Positions 27,603 to 36,323 of a stretch of 64,000 nt of DNA are shown here, one piece after another. The position numbers were made by a program, and so were the translations under genes. Position 1 is the first letter of the stretch, and each line of letters begins with the position of its first letter. The DNA is taken from assembly GCA_910575545.1 (NCBI GenBank), contig CAJTFH010000001.1:124001-188000 (forward strand). Direction: 5' to 3'. The notes beneath the pieces were generated by a model. It had not been told where the DNA came from, searched no databases, and worked only from the letters and a program-made list of their open reading frames with translations. This DNA is from Bacteroidales bacterium (lineage in GTDB: Bacteria > Bacteroidota > Bacteroidia > Bacteroidales > Muribaculaceae).

Positions 27603-29042
27603 ATGAATAATCCACAGATGCAGAAAACTTTGAAAAATCCTCCGCTTTGGGCTTCGATACTCCCTATAGCGGTTTTGTTGATTTCTCTTGTGGCTCTGAT
27701 TATCATAGAGGGGGCTCATGCGGTGTCGGAGTATAGCCAGATTGTGCTGCTCGGCACATCGTTTTTAGCCTTTTTGCTTGCCATGGCTACAGGAGCATTC
27801 AGTCTGCGAGGCCTTAAAGTTGGCTTTGCACGGAGCGCCAGGCAGATATTGCCAGCTGTGCCGATGCTGGTGTTTATTGCGATGGTGGCCACCACATGGA
27901 TGGCAGCCGGAGTTGTTCCAACTATGATCAAATATGGATTGGGATTGCTCGACCCTACATTGTTCTTGGTGACAACATGCGCGATTTGTGCTGTCATATC
28001 GGTTATGACAGGTAGCTCGTGGACTACAATCGCAACAATCGGGGTCGCATTCATGGGCATCGGGACTGTCATGGGGTTTCATCCCGGATGGGTGGCCGGT
28101 GCAATCATCTCAGGGGCATATTTTGGCGATAAAGTGTCGCCATTGAGCGATACGACGGTTGTGGCCTCATCGACCTGTGGTGTTGATTTGTTCACACATA
28201 TCCGTTATCTGATGATTACGGCTATCCCGGCCATGTCTGTGGCTCTGATAATCTACCTTATTGCCGGCATATATACTGACACTGTCAGCGTTAAGGAAGC
28301 GATGCAGTTTGCCGGAGAACTTGAAGATTATTTCCGTTTGTCGCCATTTATATTATTTATTCCGGCTGTCACCCTGGTGTTGATAGCATTCCGTGTGCCT
28401 ACTTTGATTACGCTGTTTTCGGCGTCAGCGTTAGGTTTTGCGGGTATGTTTGTTTTTCAATCGCATGAAGGGTTTTCGGTAATCGACGGATTGATGGCCT
28501 TGTGGAAAGGTTTTGCACCTTCGACAGGTGATTCATCGCTCGACAGCCTGGTTACAACCGGCGGTATCTCCGGCATGATGTCTACGATTACGCTGGTGCT
28601 GAGCGCCATAGTTTTTGGTTGCGCAATGATTGGAACAGGCATGTTATCTGTTATCGCAAACGCGTTTACCCGCAGATTGCGTAGACGAGGGTCTATAGTC
28701 AGCACCACAGTGGGAAGCGGGCTGTTTATAAATGCGTGTACCGCCGATCAGTATCTTTCGTTGATCATAACAGGCAATATGTATCGCACACTTTATCAGA
28801 AATTCAGGCTTGAGCCCCGTCTTCTGAGCCGGACAATAGAGGATTCGGTGTCTGTCACATCTGTGCTGATTCCGTGGAATTCATGCGGGATAACCCAATC
28901 GACGGTGCTCGGAGTGTCGACGTTGGTCTACTTCCCGTTCTGTATTTTTAATATACTTTCGCCATGCATGAGCATTCTTATGGCATGGACGGGATATAAA
29001 ATCAGGTCGGTCACATTAAAGAGGGCTGCGGCGTCGGCTTGA
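27603..29042 (+). CDS. NhaC-family Na+/H+ antiporter
   Basis: Integral inner-membrane protein of 479 aa with about 11-12 hydrophobic helices, predicted to exchange Na+ (or an organic ion) for H+. The NhaC signature region is clear: VISVMTGSSWTTIATIGVAF followed by IISGAYFGDKVSPLSDTTVVASSTCGVDLFTHIRYL, holding the conserved Gly-Asp-Lys-x-Ser-Pro-x-Ser-Asp. The second half has INACTADQYLSLIITGNMY and LIPWNSCGITQSTVLGV. The gene has its own promoter and a leader of about 140 nt. Some relatives exchange malate/lactate, so the substrate is uncertain. No adjacent partner gene. Confidence 0.9.
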   Translation: MNNPQMQKTLKNPPLWASILPIAVLLISLVALIIIEGAHAVSEYSQIVLLGTSFLAFLLAMATGAFSLRGLKVGFARSARQILPAVPMLVFIAMVATTWMAAGVVPTMIKYGLGLLDPTLFLVTTCAICAVISVMTGSSWTTIATIGVAFMGIGTVMGFHPGWVAGAIISGAYFGDKVSPLSDTTVVASSTCGVDLFTHIRYLMITAIPAMSVALIIYLIAGIYTDTVSVKEAMQFAGELEDYFRLSPFILFIPAVTLVLIAFRVPTLITLFSASALGFAGMFVFQSHEGFSVIDGLMALWKGFAPSTGDSSLDSLVTTGGISGMMSTITLVLSAIVFGCAMIGTGMLSVIANAFTRRLRRRGSIVSTTVGSGLFINACTADQYLSLIITGNMYRTLYQKFRLEPRLLSRTIEDSVSVTSVLIPWNSCGITQSTVLGVSTLVYFPFCIFNILSPCMSILMAWTGYKIRSVTLKRAAASA

Positions 29043-29073
29043 TTTTTGTATCCGCCGTTTCGTTGGATTTTCG

Positions 29074-29081
29074 TAACTTTG
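29074..29081 (+). promoter_or_regulatory. -7 element (TAACTTTG) of the DegT aminotransferase
   Basis: Exact TAnnTTTG match 48 nt before the ATG. A TTTG lies at 29045-29048 (25-nt gap), longer than the usual spacing. Confidence 0.5.
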
Positions 29082-29128
29082 CCATTGGTGTTTACATCAA
29101 TGGTTAAATATTTACTACTACATCAGGT

Positions 29129-30256
29129 ATGATAAAACTGTCGATTCCCCATTTGGCTGGCAACGAGAAGAAATATGTTGATGAAGCGGTAGAATCCACG
29201 TGGATTGTGCCGCTCGGTCCGTTTGTGGATGAGTTTGAATATCGTCTTGGCGATTATCTGCATCATAAGGATGTTGTGGCTCTGTCGGCAGGTACGGCGG
29301 CGATACACCTGGGGTTGGTGATGGCCGGGGTTAAGGCCGGAGATGAGGTCATATGCCAGTCTCTGACGTTTTCGGCCAGTTGCAATCCGATTGTATATCT
29401 GGGGGCATCGCCGGTGTTGGTTGATAGTGAACCTGAGACCTGGAATATGTCGCCATCGTTTCTTGAGGAGGCTATTATATCCCGGAAAAAAGCCACTGGC
29501 CGCTATCCTGCAGCAATCGTTGTCGTGCATCTTTATGGTATGCCTGCCAGGATGGATGAAATAATGGCCATCGCTTCACGCTACGGGATTGCTGTGGTTG
29601 AGGATGCCGCCGAGGCTCTTGGGTCGGAATTTGACGGGAAAAAGTGTGGCACGATAGGCGATTACGGGGTTCTTAGTTTTAATGGCAATAAGATTATAAC
29701 CACATCTGGTGGAGGCGCTCTTATATGTCCTGACAAAACGGCTGCCGAGCGTGTTAAATTCCTTTCTACTCAAGCCCGTGAAAACCGGCCTTATTATTAT
29801 CATACTACCATTGGTTATAATTACAGGCTGAGCAATGTGTCGGCTGCTATCGGCTGTGCACAGATTGAAGAACTGCCTGACAGGGTCAAGCGCCGGCGGT
29901 GTATCCATGGCTTATATTCCGAATTGCTTGCAGGTGCAGAGTGGGTGACAGTCCATGACGAGCCGTCGCAACGGTTCAGGTCAAACTTCTGGCTTTCGAC
30001 AGTCAGCTTTGATAAATCGGTTGTCGGCCGAACTCCCGATGAAATCAGGATGTTGTTATTGGAGAGGGGTATCGAGACCCGTCTGATATGGCGTCCGATG
30101 CATATGCAGCCGGTTTTTGCCGATGCTCCATATTACGGAGGAGGGTGTTCCGATGGGATTTTTGAAAACGGTTTGTGCCTGCCCAGTGGGACAACTTTGT
30201 CGGATGATGATATTGCCCAGGTGGCAGAGGCATTGAAAGAGTGCCTGGCCAAATAG
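29129..30256 (+). CDS. DegT/DnrJ/EryC1/StrS family sugar aminotransferase
   Basis: PLP-dependent enzyme that transfers an amino group to a nucleotide-linked keto-sugar for surface polysaccharide or LPS synthesis. It opens IKLSIPHLAGNEKKYVDEAVESTWIVPLGPFVDEFE, the classic family start. It then has ALSAGTAAIHLGLVMAGVKAGDEVICQSLTF, the PLP phosphate region VEDAAEALGSEFDGKKCGTIGDYGVLSFNGNKIITTSGGG with the Schiff-base Lys at about residue 188, and NYRLSNVSAAIGCAQIEELPDR. At 375 aa it is full length. No other sugar-nucleotide genes are adjacent. The HAD hydrolase follows after 49 bp, plausibly on the same transcript. Confidence 0.92.
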   Translation: MIKLSIPHLAGNEKKYVDEAVESTWIVPLGPFVDEFEYRLGDYLHHKDVVALSAGTAAIHLGLVMAGVKAGDEVICQSLTFSASCNPIVYLGASPVLVDSEPETWNMSPSFLEEAIISRKKATGRYPAAIVVVHLYGMPARMDEIMAIASRYGIAVVEDAAEALGSEFDGKKCGTIGDYGVLSFNGNKIITTSGGGALICPDKTAAERVKFLSTQARENRPYYYHTTIGYNYRLSNVSAAIGCAQIEELPDRVKRRRCIHGLYSELLAGAEWVTVHDEPSQRFRSNFWLSTVSFDKSVVGRTPDEIRMLLLERGIETRLIWRPMHMQPVFADAPYYGGGCSDGIFENGLCLPSGTTLSDDDIAQVAEALKECLAK

Positions 30257-30305
30257 GAATGTGGCATGACGACCTACTCATTTTGAATCCGTTAATGATT
30301 GGGCA

Positions 30306-30983
30306 ATGTTTGTTACTGATCTTGATGACACGCTCTACCGGGAGGTCGATTATGTTTATTCCGGTTATAAGGCGATAGGTAAAATCCTTGAAGAGGATGG
30401 TATTATGCCACAGACTGATGTTGTTGATTTTTTGCAATCTTCGGAAAACACGGCCCGTGGTTTTGATGACTTAGCCGCACGTTTATGGTTGGCGCATCCC
30501 GGTTGCCGTTTCACGGCAGACTGGATGGTTGAGGTCTATCGATATCATATGCCATCAATTGCCCCATTGCCCGATGTAATCCCGACATTGGAGCGGTTGA
30601 AAGCAGTCGGCATCACCATAGGGATAATAACCGACGGACGCTCCGTTACCCAACGCTCTAAAATAAAGGCTTTGGGTCTTGGCGAATTTGTGGCGCCGCA
30701 GAATATAATAATATCGGAAGAGGTAGGGGCTGACAAAACAACTTCTGCGCCATTTGAGACATTGGCGTCGCGCAATATAGGAGAGGAGAAATTTCTGTAT
30801 ATAGGTGATAATCCGGCCAAGGATTTCCATTGGCCCAATATGATGGGTTGGACTACGGTTGAATTGCGGGATTGTCAGAAAACCAATATCCATTCGCAGG
30901 ATATTGCAGTTGCCGATGAGTTCCGGCCTCAGCATATTATAGATTCTTTCGGGATGATTTTGAAATACCTTCAATATTGCTAA
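30306..30983 (+). CDS. HAD-superfamily hydrolase
   Basis: Cytosolic phosphatase-like enzyme of 225 aa. Motif I is DLDDTLY (the first Asp is the nucleophile, residues 5-11). An alpha-helical cap (about 15-90) follows. Motif II is ITDGRS (TIGIITDGRSVTQRSKIKALGL), the motif III Lys lies in EEVGADKTTSAPF, and motif IV is YIGDNPAKDFHWPNMMGW with the acidic pair. This arrangement fits the HAD_2 group (5'-nucleotidase, phosphoglycolate or haloacid-type). The position after a sugar aminotransferase suggests a sugar-phosphate substrate, but that is inference. It ends just before a convergent terminator shared with prs. Confidence 0.88.
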   Translation: MFVTDLDDTLYREVDYVYSGYKAIGKILEEDGIMPQTDVVDFLQSSENTARGFDDLAARLWLAHPGCRFTADWMVEVYRYHMPSIAPLPDVIPTLERLKAVGITIGIITDGRSVTQRSKIKALGLGEFVAPQNIIISEEVGADKTTSAPFETLASRNIGEEKFLYIGDNPAKDFHWPNMMGWTTVELRDCQKTNIHSQDIAVADEFRPQHIIDSFGMILKYLQYC

Positions 30984-31027
30984 GCTGGATTATTGCTAAC
31001 AGAGGCATTATAGCGGATACGTATGAA

Positions 31028-31060
31028 AACGGCGCAAAGAACAAAGTCCTCTGCGCCGTT
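31028..31060. terminator. Hairpin between the convergent HAD hydrolase and prs genes
   Basis: AACGGCGCA (31028-31036) pairs perfectly with TGCGCCGTT (31052-31060) around 15 bases, between the HAD stop (30983) and the prs stop (31082). A likely bidirectional terminator; the U-tracts are weak on both sides. Confidence 0.6.
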
Positions 31061-31081
31061 GCCTATAATAGATTGAAATCG

Positions 31082-32026
31082 CTATTTTATGAGATATTGC
31101 GAAGATATGGATTCGTTGTTGTGAACCCTACGGATGGTGTCTGCAAACAGTTTCGCAACAGAGATGATATGGGCTTTTTTGCAGTCTTTCTCAAATGGGA
31201 TGGAGTTGGTGAATATCATTTCTGTCAGACCGCAGTTGTCAATCCGTTCTGATGCAGGATCGCTCATTATGGCGTGTGAGCATAGCGCCCTGACTGATTT
31301 AGCACCTTCTGCAAGCATGAGGTCGGCAGCTTTGGTTATTGTTCCGGCTGTATCTACCATGTCGTCGACCAAAACGACATTTTTATCTTTCACATCTCCG
31401 ATTACAGTCATTGTTGCCACGACGTTGGCTTTGGCTCTCTGTTTATGGCAAAGCACCAGGGGCACATTGAGGTATTTGGCATAGTTGTTGGCTCGTTTAG
31501 CCCCTCCTACGTCTGGAGTAGCTATGACAAGATTGTCGAGATTTAATGACTGGATGTAGGGTAGGAACACAGACGACGCGTAGAGATGGTCGACAGGCAC
31601 ATTGAAAAATCCTTGAATCTGGTCGGCGTGAAGATCCATGGTTATAACGCGGTCGGCACCAGCGGTGACCAAAAGGTCTGAAACCAGTTTTGCAGCAATC
31701 GAGACGCGGGGTTTGTCTTTTCGGTCCTGACGCGCCCACCCGAAATAAGGAATAACAGCAATGACCGATTTGGCAGAAGCTCGTTTCGCCGCATCGATCA
31801 TCAGCAATAATTCCATCAGGTTGTCGCAGTTAGGAAAGGTTGACTGCACAAGGTAGACTTCACAGCCACGAATCGATTCCTCAAACGATACTTCAAACTC
31901 ACCGTCGGCAAAATGCTGAATGTTCATTTTGCCAAGTTCAATGCCAAGATTTTCACAGATTTCTTCGGCCATGTAGCGCGACTTGGTTCCGGCAAAAACC
32001 TTGATAGGGGGTAACATGGAATTCAT
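31082..32026 (-). CDS. prs: Ribose-phosphate pyrophosphokinase (PRPP synthetase)
   Basis: Makes PRPP from ribose 5-phosphate and ATP for purine, pyrimidine, His, Trp and NAD synthesis. It shows the family opening PPIKVFAGTKSRYMAEEI, then FADGEFEVSFEESIRGCEVYLVQS, the ATP-loop IPYFGWARQDRKDKPR, MDLHADQIQGFF, and the PRPP-binding loop NVVLVDDMVDTAGTITKAADLM. I start at MNSMLPPIKVF (32026), about 314 aa, rather than an upstream ATG at 32056, because the -7 element (32054-32061) overlaps that upstream codon; MLPPIKVF (32017) is equally possible. The gene is convergent with the HAD hydrolase and monocistronic by its flanking signals. Confidence 0.96.
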   Translation of the reverse strand: MNSMLPPIKVFAGTKSRYMAEEICENLGIELGKMNIQHFADGEFEVSFEESIRGCEVYLVQSTFPNCDNLMELLLMIDAAKRASAKSVIAVIPYFGWARQDRKDKPRVSIAAKLVSDLLVTAGADRVITMDLHADQIQGFFNVPVDHLYASSVFLPYIQSLNLDNLVIATPDVGGAKRANNYAKYLNVPLVLCHKQRAKANVVATMTVIGDVKDKNVVLVDDMVDTAGTITKAADLMLAEGAKSVRALCSHAIMSDPASERIDNCGLTEMIFTNSIPFEKDCKKAHIISVAKLFADTIRRVHNNESISSQYLIK

Positions 32027-32053
32027 AAAAGAGGTTTGGATGAATTGGTGATG

Positions 32054-32061
32054 CAAAATTA
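32054..32061 (-). promoter_or_regulatory. -7 element (TAATTTTG) of prs
   Basis: Exact TAnnTTTG on the minus strand, 28 nt before the chosen ATG. It overlaps the longest possible start codon at 32056 and so rules that start out. The -33 box is unclear. Confidence 0.6.
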
Positions 32062-32179
32062 GGCATTATTCTTCAATAAACCTCTCTGTGGAACAAAGAA
32101 ATTTTTGGGCGGTTGTTTATTGTTTTTCCAAAGTCTGATTTACTGCACTATTCATGTATAGGTGTAAAAAAGGCGACAT

Positions 32180-32243
32180 GCCATATGTGAAGTGCACCCC
32201 AAAAGTATTCTGTCTGACATTTGGGGTGCACTTCACATATGGC
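32180..32243. repeat. Perfect 24-bp inverted repeat (terminator or insertion-sequence-end remnant)
   Basis: Arms 32180-32203 and 32220-32243 are exact reverse complements around a 16-base loop; the arm core is GAAGTGCACCCCAAA. It sits 45 bp after the amylase stop. On the minus strand it is followed by CGCCTTTTTTAC and on the plus strand by TTTTTTAT, so it can act as a bidirectional terminator. The GTGCACCCCAAAAG core also resembles the terminal repeats of IS3/IS150-type elements I recall from Bacteroidales, so it may be a pair of fused IS ends; that reading is tentative. Confidence 0.6.
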
Positions 32244-32287
32244 TTAATGTTTTTTATATTAATATGGCTCGGATGCTATCTGTCGAT

Positions 32288-34066
32288 TTATTGCAGTCCG
32301 ACCCCGGATGCTTTTATTTTCCACACAACTGCACCCCATGGTGCAATTCCGGTGTGGAATGGCTCTGTTGCTGAAAGGATTTTGTTTTTGCGCCGTTTGC
32401 TGATTAATTCGGTGGCCATATATTTTCCTTCTTTGATTCCGAACATGTCTATTGCCAACTGAGGAATGTTGATTTCCAGCTCTGCAGCTTTGTCTGAGAA
32501 ATTAGCGGCAATCAATAGCGTGGTGTCTCCACAGTGGCGCAGGAATGCATAATGTGAATGCGGAGAGAAATGCGGGTTGTCGAAGTTGACATACATTAGA
32601 TCGAAAAAACCGCCTCGGTATAAGGCATCTTCGCTGTTAAGCAACCGCAGAACTGTGCGGTAGATGTTCCGCAGCCCTTTTTCTTCATTTGAAAGACCTC
32701 CGCCATCAGCTTTCCCGCCGTTATACCATCTGCGTATGGTGGGTATAGACCAGTAATCGAAGATGGTAGTGCGCCCGTCGTGTCCGCTGAATCCTTCGGC
32801 ATCTTCAGCCTTTTCTCCCAATTCCTGTCCGGCATAAATCATAAATGGTGCGTTAGACATCATTGAGCTAACGACAAGCGATGATAGTACTTTTGCGCTG
32901 TCGCCTGCATATTGGGCGGATGCGAACCTTTGCTCATCATGGTTTTCAAGGAAATTAAGCATACGGTCGCCGATGCCATCGATACGTTGCCAACAGTCAG
33001 TCAGTGTTGCCGCAGAATGATTGTAGCATTGCACCGCACGCAGACTGTCGTAGAGGTTTACTTTGTCATAAAGGTAGTCGAATTGACCACGGAAAAGGAA
33101 ATCCCGGTAAAGGTTGATGTCGTAGATTTCGGCTATGAACAGCAGGTCGGGGAAAGTTGCCTTGACTTGTGGTATCGCCCATTCCCAAAATTCCAGCGGC
33201 ACCATAAACACCATGTCGCATCGGAATGCATCAATCCCTTTGGCCGCCCAATACCTCAGTATGTGCAGCATTTTAAACCAGGTAGGGGGGATAGGGGAGA
33301 AATGGCGGCTGCCGTCGCCGTAGTCAACACCATAGTTGAGTTTTACGGTCTCATACCAGTCGTTGCGGGTTGGGAATGCATTGAAACAGTCGTTGCCTGA
33401 TGCTTTGGCGGGGAATTCGTTGTAGTCTCCTTGCGGGAACTGCGGCTGGAACATCTGGCGTGGTATGTAGTAGAAGTTGTTCTGCGGTGAAAAGAATTTT
33501 GTTACGTCGTCACATTGTCCGAGGTCCTCGATTCCATTAGGGGCAACATCTGAATGGTAACGGCGCGCCACATGGTTTGGCACGAAGTCCATCACTACTT
33601 TAAGCCCGGCGCGGTGGGTGCGTTCCACCAGGGCTTCGAATTCTTTCATGCGTTCTGGAACCGATACGGCCACATCGGGGTCTATGTCGTAGTAGTCTTT
33701 TATCGCATAGGGTGACCCGGCTTTGCCTTTCACAATCATAGGGTTGTCGGGTTCTATGCCGAATGCGGAATAATCTGTGGCATGGGCGTGTTCGATAATG
33801 CCGGTATACCAGACATGGGTGATGCCCAGATCTTTTATTTCGCCGAGCACGCGGTCTGTGATGCCGTTAAGTTTGCCACACCCGTTTTGTGTGATGTCGC
33901 CGTTTGGCACACATGTCTCACATGTGTTCGAGAACAGCCTTGGAAGCATCTGATAGATTACCGGTTTCAGGGTCTTGGTTTGTTTATGTGCTGCAGGTTT
34001 CTTTTGAGGCGCTTTATTTGAAATGGCGGCTTGTTCGCCGCTTTTATCAGGTTGCTTTATATTCAT
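32288..34066 (-). CDS. Alpha-amylase family (GH13) glycoside hydrolase
   Basis: Predicted cytosolic alpha-glucan or malto-oligosaccharide enzyme, 592 aa. The N-terminal 35 residues are Lys/Gln/Pro-rich and lack a signal peptide. The GH13 barrel shows conserved region I (VVMDFVPNHVAR), region II with the nucleophile Asp in DAFRCDMVF (about 285), region III with the acid/base Glu in LLFIAEIYD (about 311), and region IV NFLENHDEQRFAS with the transition-state Asp (about 375). A C-terminal beta-sandwich follows (TTLLIAANFSDKAAELEIN). It starts 57 bp after the patatin gene on the same strand. Hydrolase and transferase activity cannot be told apart here. Confidence 0.92.
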   Translation of the reverse strand: MNIKQPDKSGEQAAISNKAPQKKPAAHKQTKTLKPVIYQMLPRLFSNTCETCVPNGDITQNGCGKLNGITDRVLGEIKDLGITHVWYTGIIEHAHATDYSAFGIEPDNPMIVKGKAGSPYAIKDYYDIDPDVAVSVPERMKEFEALVERTHRAGLKVVMDFVPNHVARRYHSDVAPNGIEDLGQCDDVTKFFSPQNNFYYIPRQMFQPQFPQGDYNEFPAKASGNDCFNAFPTRNDWYETVKLNYGVDYGDGSRHFSPIPPTWFKMLHILRYWAAKGIDAFRCDMVFMVPLEFWEWAIPQVKATFPDLLFIAEIYDINLYRDFLFRGQFDYLYDKVNLYDSLRAVQCYNHSAATLTDCWQRIDGIGDRMLNFLENHDEQRFASAQYAGDSAKVLSSLVVSSMMSNAPFMIYAGQELGEKAEDAEGFSGHDGRTTIFDYWSIPTIRRWYNGGKADGGGLSNEEKGLRNIYRTVLRLLNSEDALYRGGFFDLMYVNFDNPHFSPHSHYAFLRHCGDTTLLIAANFSDKAAELEINIPQLAIDMFGIKEGKYMATELISKRRKNKILSATEPFHTGIAPWGAVVWKIKASGVGLQ

Positions 34067-34123
34067 ATTTAAAGTTCAATAATCGTTTGTTCGCAAAGTG
34101 TGATATTAACCGCAGAGAAGCGT

Positions 34124-34912
34124 TTACGGTTGGTGATTCTGCCAATCTTTGATGGCTCGGTGCGCGGCAGCGTATCCACTAAGGTAAACCTTGTTGATAT
34201 CTTTGAGATTGAACACCTGGTATCCGGCTAAATCGGGGGTTATTATTACCTTGTCGCACATTTTCATGTCTTCAAGCTGGTTGGCTTTGGCCATGAGGTT
34301 ATATGTGCGCATTGCAATTTCAAAGAAAGATTTCTTGTAGCGGAACTTTGTCAGTGGTGAGCAGTTGATTCCAATCAGCTTCTCGCATTTATCGCGTATA
34401 ATCCATGCCGGAAGATTTCGCAGCACGCCTCCGTCAACGTAATAAGTGCCGTTGATTCTGACTGGTTTGAACACCAAAGGAATGCTGCATGATGCCATGA
34501 CACGTTCTCCCAGCAGTCCGTCATGGAATTCAGCCGGGGTGCCGTGGTCAAGGTCTGTCACACCTACATATGTTGGTATCGACAGGTTTTCAAGTCTGTC
34601 GACTCCGGTTGCTTTTACGATGAAGTTCTTGAACTTGGCCATAGAAAACATTCCTTCTCCGTTTTTTATGGAGAATGAGCAGAAGTCGGAGAATTTCATT
34701 GAGGCGAACAATTGCATGATTTCGTCAGCCGGAACGGCCGCCGCATAAAGTGTGGCCGCAACGGATCCGGCAGAAACACCGGCTATGACATCAGGTTTAA
34801 AACCGGCCTCGTCGAGGGCTTTGAGAGCTCCGATGTGGGCGAAGCCGCGCGCACCGCCCCCGCTTAGGGCTATGCCGAGTTTATATGGCTTATGTTCGAT
34901 TGTCTGCGTCAT
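34124..34912 (-). CDS. Patatin-like phospholipase (RssA/NTE type)
   Basis: Predicted lipid acyl hydrolase of 262 aa. It has the oxyanion-hole block LSGGGARGFAHIGALKALDEAG (about 15-36), the nucleophile elbow GVSAGSVAA (Ser in GxSxG, about residue 46) and the dyad Asp in YYVDGGVLRNLP. No signal peptide or membrane helix is visible, so it probably acts in the cytoplasm or at the inner leaflet. A minus-strand -7 element lies 20 bp upstream of the start. The amylase gene follows after 57 bp, so they could share a transcript, though no functional link is evident. Confidence 0.92.
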   Translation of the reverse strand: MTQTIEHKPYKLGIALSGGGARGFAHIGALKALDEAGFKPDVIAGVSAGSVAATLYAAAVPADEIMQLFASMKFSDFCSFSIKNGEGMFSMAKFKNFIVKATGVDRLENLSIPTYVGVTDLDHGTPAEFHDGLLGERVMASCSIPLVFKPVRINGTYYVDGGVLRNLPAWIIRDKCEKLIGINCSPLTKFRYKKSFFEIAMRTYNLMAKANQLEDMKMCDKVIITPDLAGYQVFNLKDINKVYLSGYAAAHRAIKDWQNHQP

Positions 34913-34931
34913 CGTGTGGTAATCAAAAACG

Positions 34932-34939
34932 CAAATTTA
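34932..34939 (-). promoter_or_regulatory. -7 element (TAAATTTG) of the patatin gene
   Basis: Exact TAnnTTTG on the minus strand, 19 nt before the ATG; -33 box not evident. Confidence 0.5.
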
Positions 34940-35011
34940 CACAGAAAAAACGAAATATTTGGCTGGTTGGGGGAAAGTTTCTTAACTTCGCGTGGGATTG
35001 ATTCAGATTAG

Positions 35012-35019
35012 TAATTTTG
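35012..35019 (+). promoter_or_regulatory. -7 element (TAATTTTG) of the PBP4-type peptidase
   Basis: Exact TAnnTTTG match on the plus strand, 23 nt before the ATG at 35043. It is divergent from the patatin promoter. Confidence 0.5.
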
Positions 35020-35042
35020 ACGACTTATTTTAAGGAATAACA

Positions 35043-36257
35043 TTGAAACGTATATATAAACAATGGAGCTGCTGCCGGTATGTGGCATTTTCGATAATGG
35101 TAGTGTCGTTTTTGTGTATTGAGGCGTCGCATCTTACATTTCCTCGTATCGGCAGTGCATCAGTGGGCATTATTGTCAGAAATCTGGCCACTGGCAAAGA
35201 TGAGGTGGTGGAAAATGCCGATAAACTTATGACCCCGGCGAGTATCCTCAAGTGTGTCACTGCTGCTGCGACCTTGATGAATAATGGCTCTGACAAGAGT
35301 TTTTTAACAGAAACGGTTGTTGACGGCAGTTGTGATTCAGACGGGGTTCTTCATGGCAATATTGTTGTGAAAGGTGTGGCTGACCCTACGCTTTGCAGTG
35401 ATAATTTCCCGGATTATTCAGGCCTGGCAGATTCTATCGCATCGCATTTGCGTATGTCGGGCATAACCGGCATCGCCGGGAAAATTATCGTTGATTCATC
35501 TCATCTGCAAGAACCCGGCCCGGGGCGTGGATGGGAGTATTCCGATTTATGTTATAGTTATGGCGCCGGATTATATGCGCTTAATTTCCGCGATAATGCC
35601 AATCGAGACATGGCGATGCGTAATCCTCAGGGTGAATTCATCACTGATGTTAAAAAGGCTCTTGATTCCGTGGGGATTCATATGCTGCCAGACTCTGGTG
35701 AAATGGGCGGTTCTTTTGAGTCATCGTTATATGTCCATGCGTCACCGCTTTATGGAGAGATTGTGGATGTGATGATGGAACAAAGCCAGAATCTTTATGC
35801 TGAGGGGCTGCTGAGAGCTCTCGTGCCGGGTGGCACAACCGACGAGGCGTTGGCCAGGGAGACCGAATTAATAGAGACCCTTGGACTTGACACCTCATAT
35901 TTGAAGGCTTATGATGGAAGTGGATTATCGCGGCAGAATTCCGTTTCGCCACGTTTTATGGCTGATCTGCTTGAAGCAATGACCCTTACCGACCGGGGCG
36001 AGGAATATGTGGCGGTTTTCCCGAAAGCCGGAATAGAAGGTACGGTTAAACGTTTTCTTAATGATACGCGTCTTGAAGGCCGTCTGGCATTGAAAAGCGG
36101 GAGTATGCGTGGTGTTCAGACGTTTGCAGGATATAAACTCAATAGTGAAGGCAAACCTACCCATGTAGTTGTCATAATGGTGAATCAATTCACATGTAAA
36201 CGGTCTGCCGTAAGGAACGCCATGACTAATTTCCTTCTGAGGCAGTTCAGAGGGTGA
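35043..36257 (+). CDS. dacB: D-alanyl-D-alanine carboxypeptidase/endopeptidase (PBP4, peptidase S13)
   Basis: Periplasmic low-molecular-mass penicillin-binding protein that trims or opens peptidoglycan cross-links. An N-terminal hydrophobic signal segment (YVAFSIMVVSFLCI) is present. The active-site SxxK is in LMTPASILKCVTAAA (about residue 67), the second motif SxN is SQN in MMEQSQNLYAEGLLRAL, and the KTG-box is KSG in LALKSGSMRGVQTFAGY (about 351). At 404 aa it is shorter than E. coli DacB because the inserted domains are reduced. The next gene (36324) starts after 66 bp. Confidence 0.9.
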   Translation: MKRIYKQWSCCRYVAFSIMVVSFLCIEASHLTFPRIGSASVGIIVRNLATGKDEVVENADKLMTPASILKCVTAAATLMNNGSDKSFLTETVVDGSCDSDGVLHGNIVVKGVADPTLCSDNFPDYSGLADSIASHLRMSGITGIAGKIIVDSSHLQEPGPGRGWEYSDLCYSYGAGLYALNFRDNANRDMAMRNPQGEFITDVKKALDSVGIHMLPDSGEMGGSFESSLYVHASPLYGEIVDVMMEQSQNLYAEGLLRALVPGGTTDEALARETELIETLGLDTSYLKAYDGSGLSRQNSVSPRFMADLLEAMTLTDRGEEYVAVFPKAGIEGTVKRFLNDTRLEGRLALKSGSMRGVQTFAGYKLNSEGKPTHVVVIMVNQFTCKRSAVRNAMTNFLLRQFRG

Positions 36258-36323
36258 ACCGGTTTATTTTCCAATGCACGGTCTGTGTGTTTGGATATGA
36301 TTAATTACTCAACTAAATGATAT

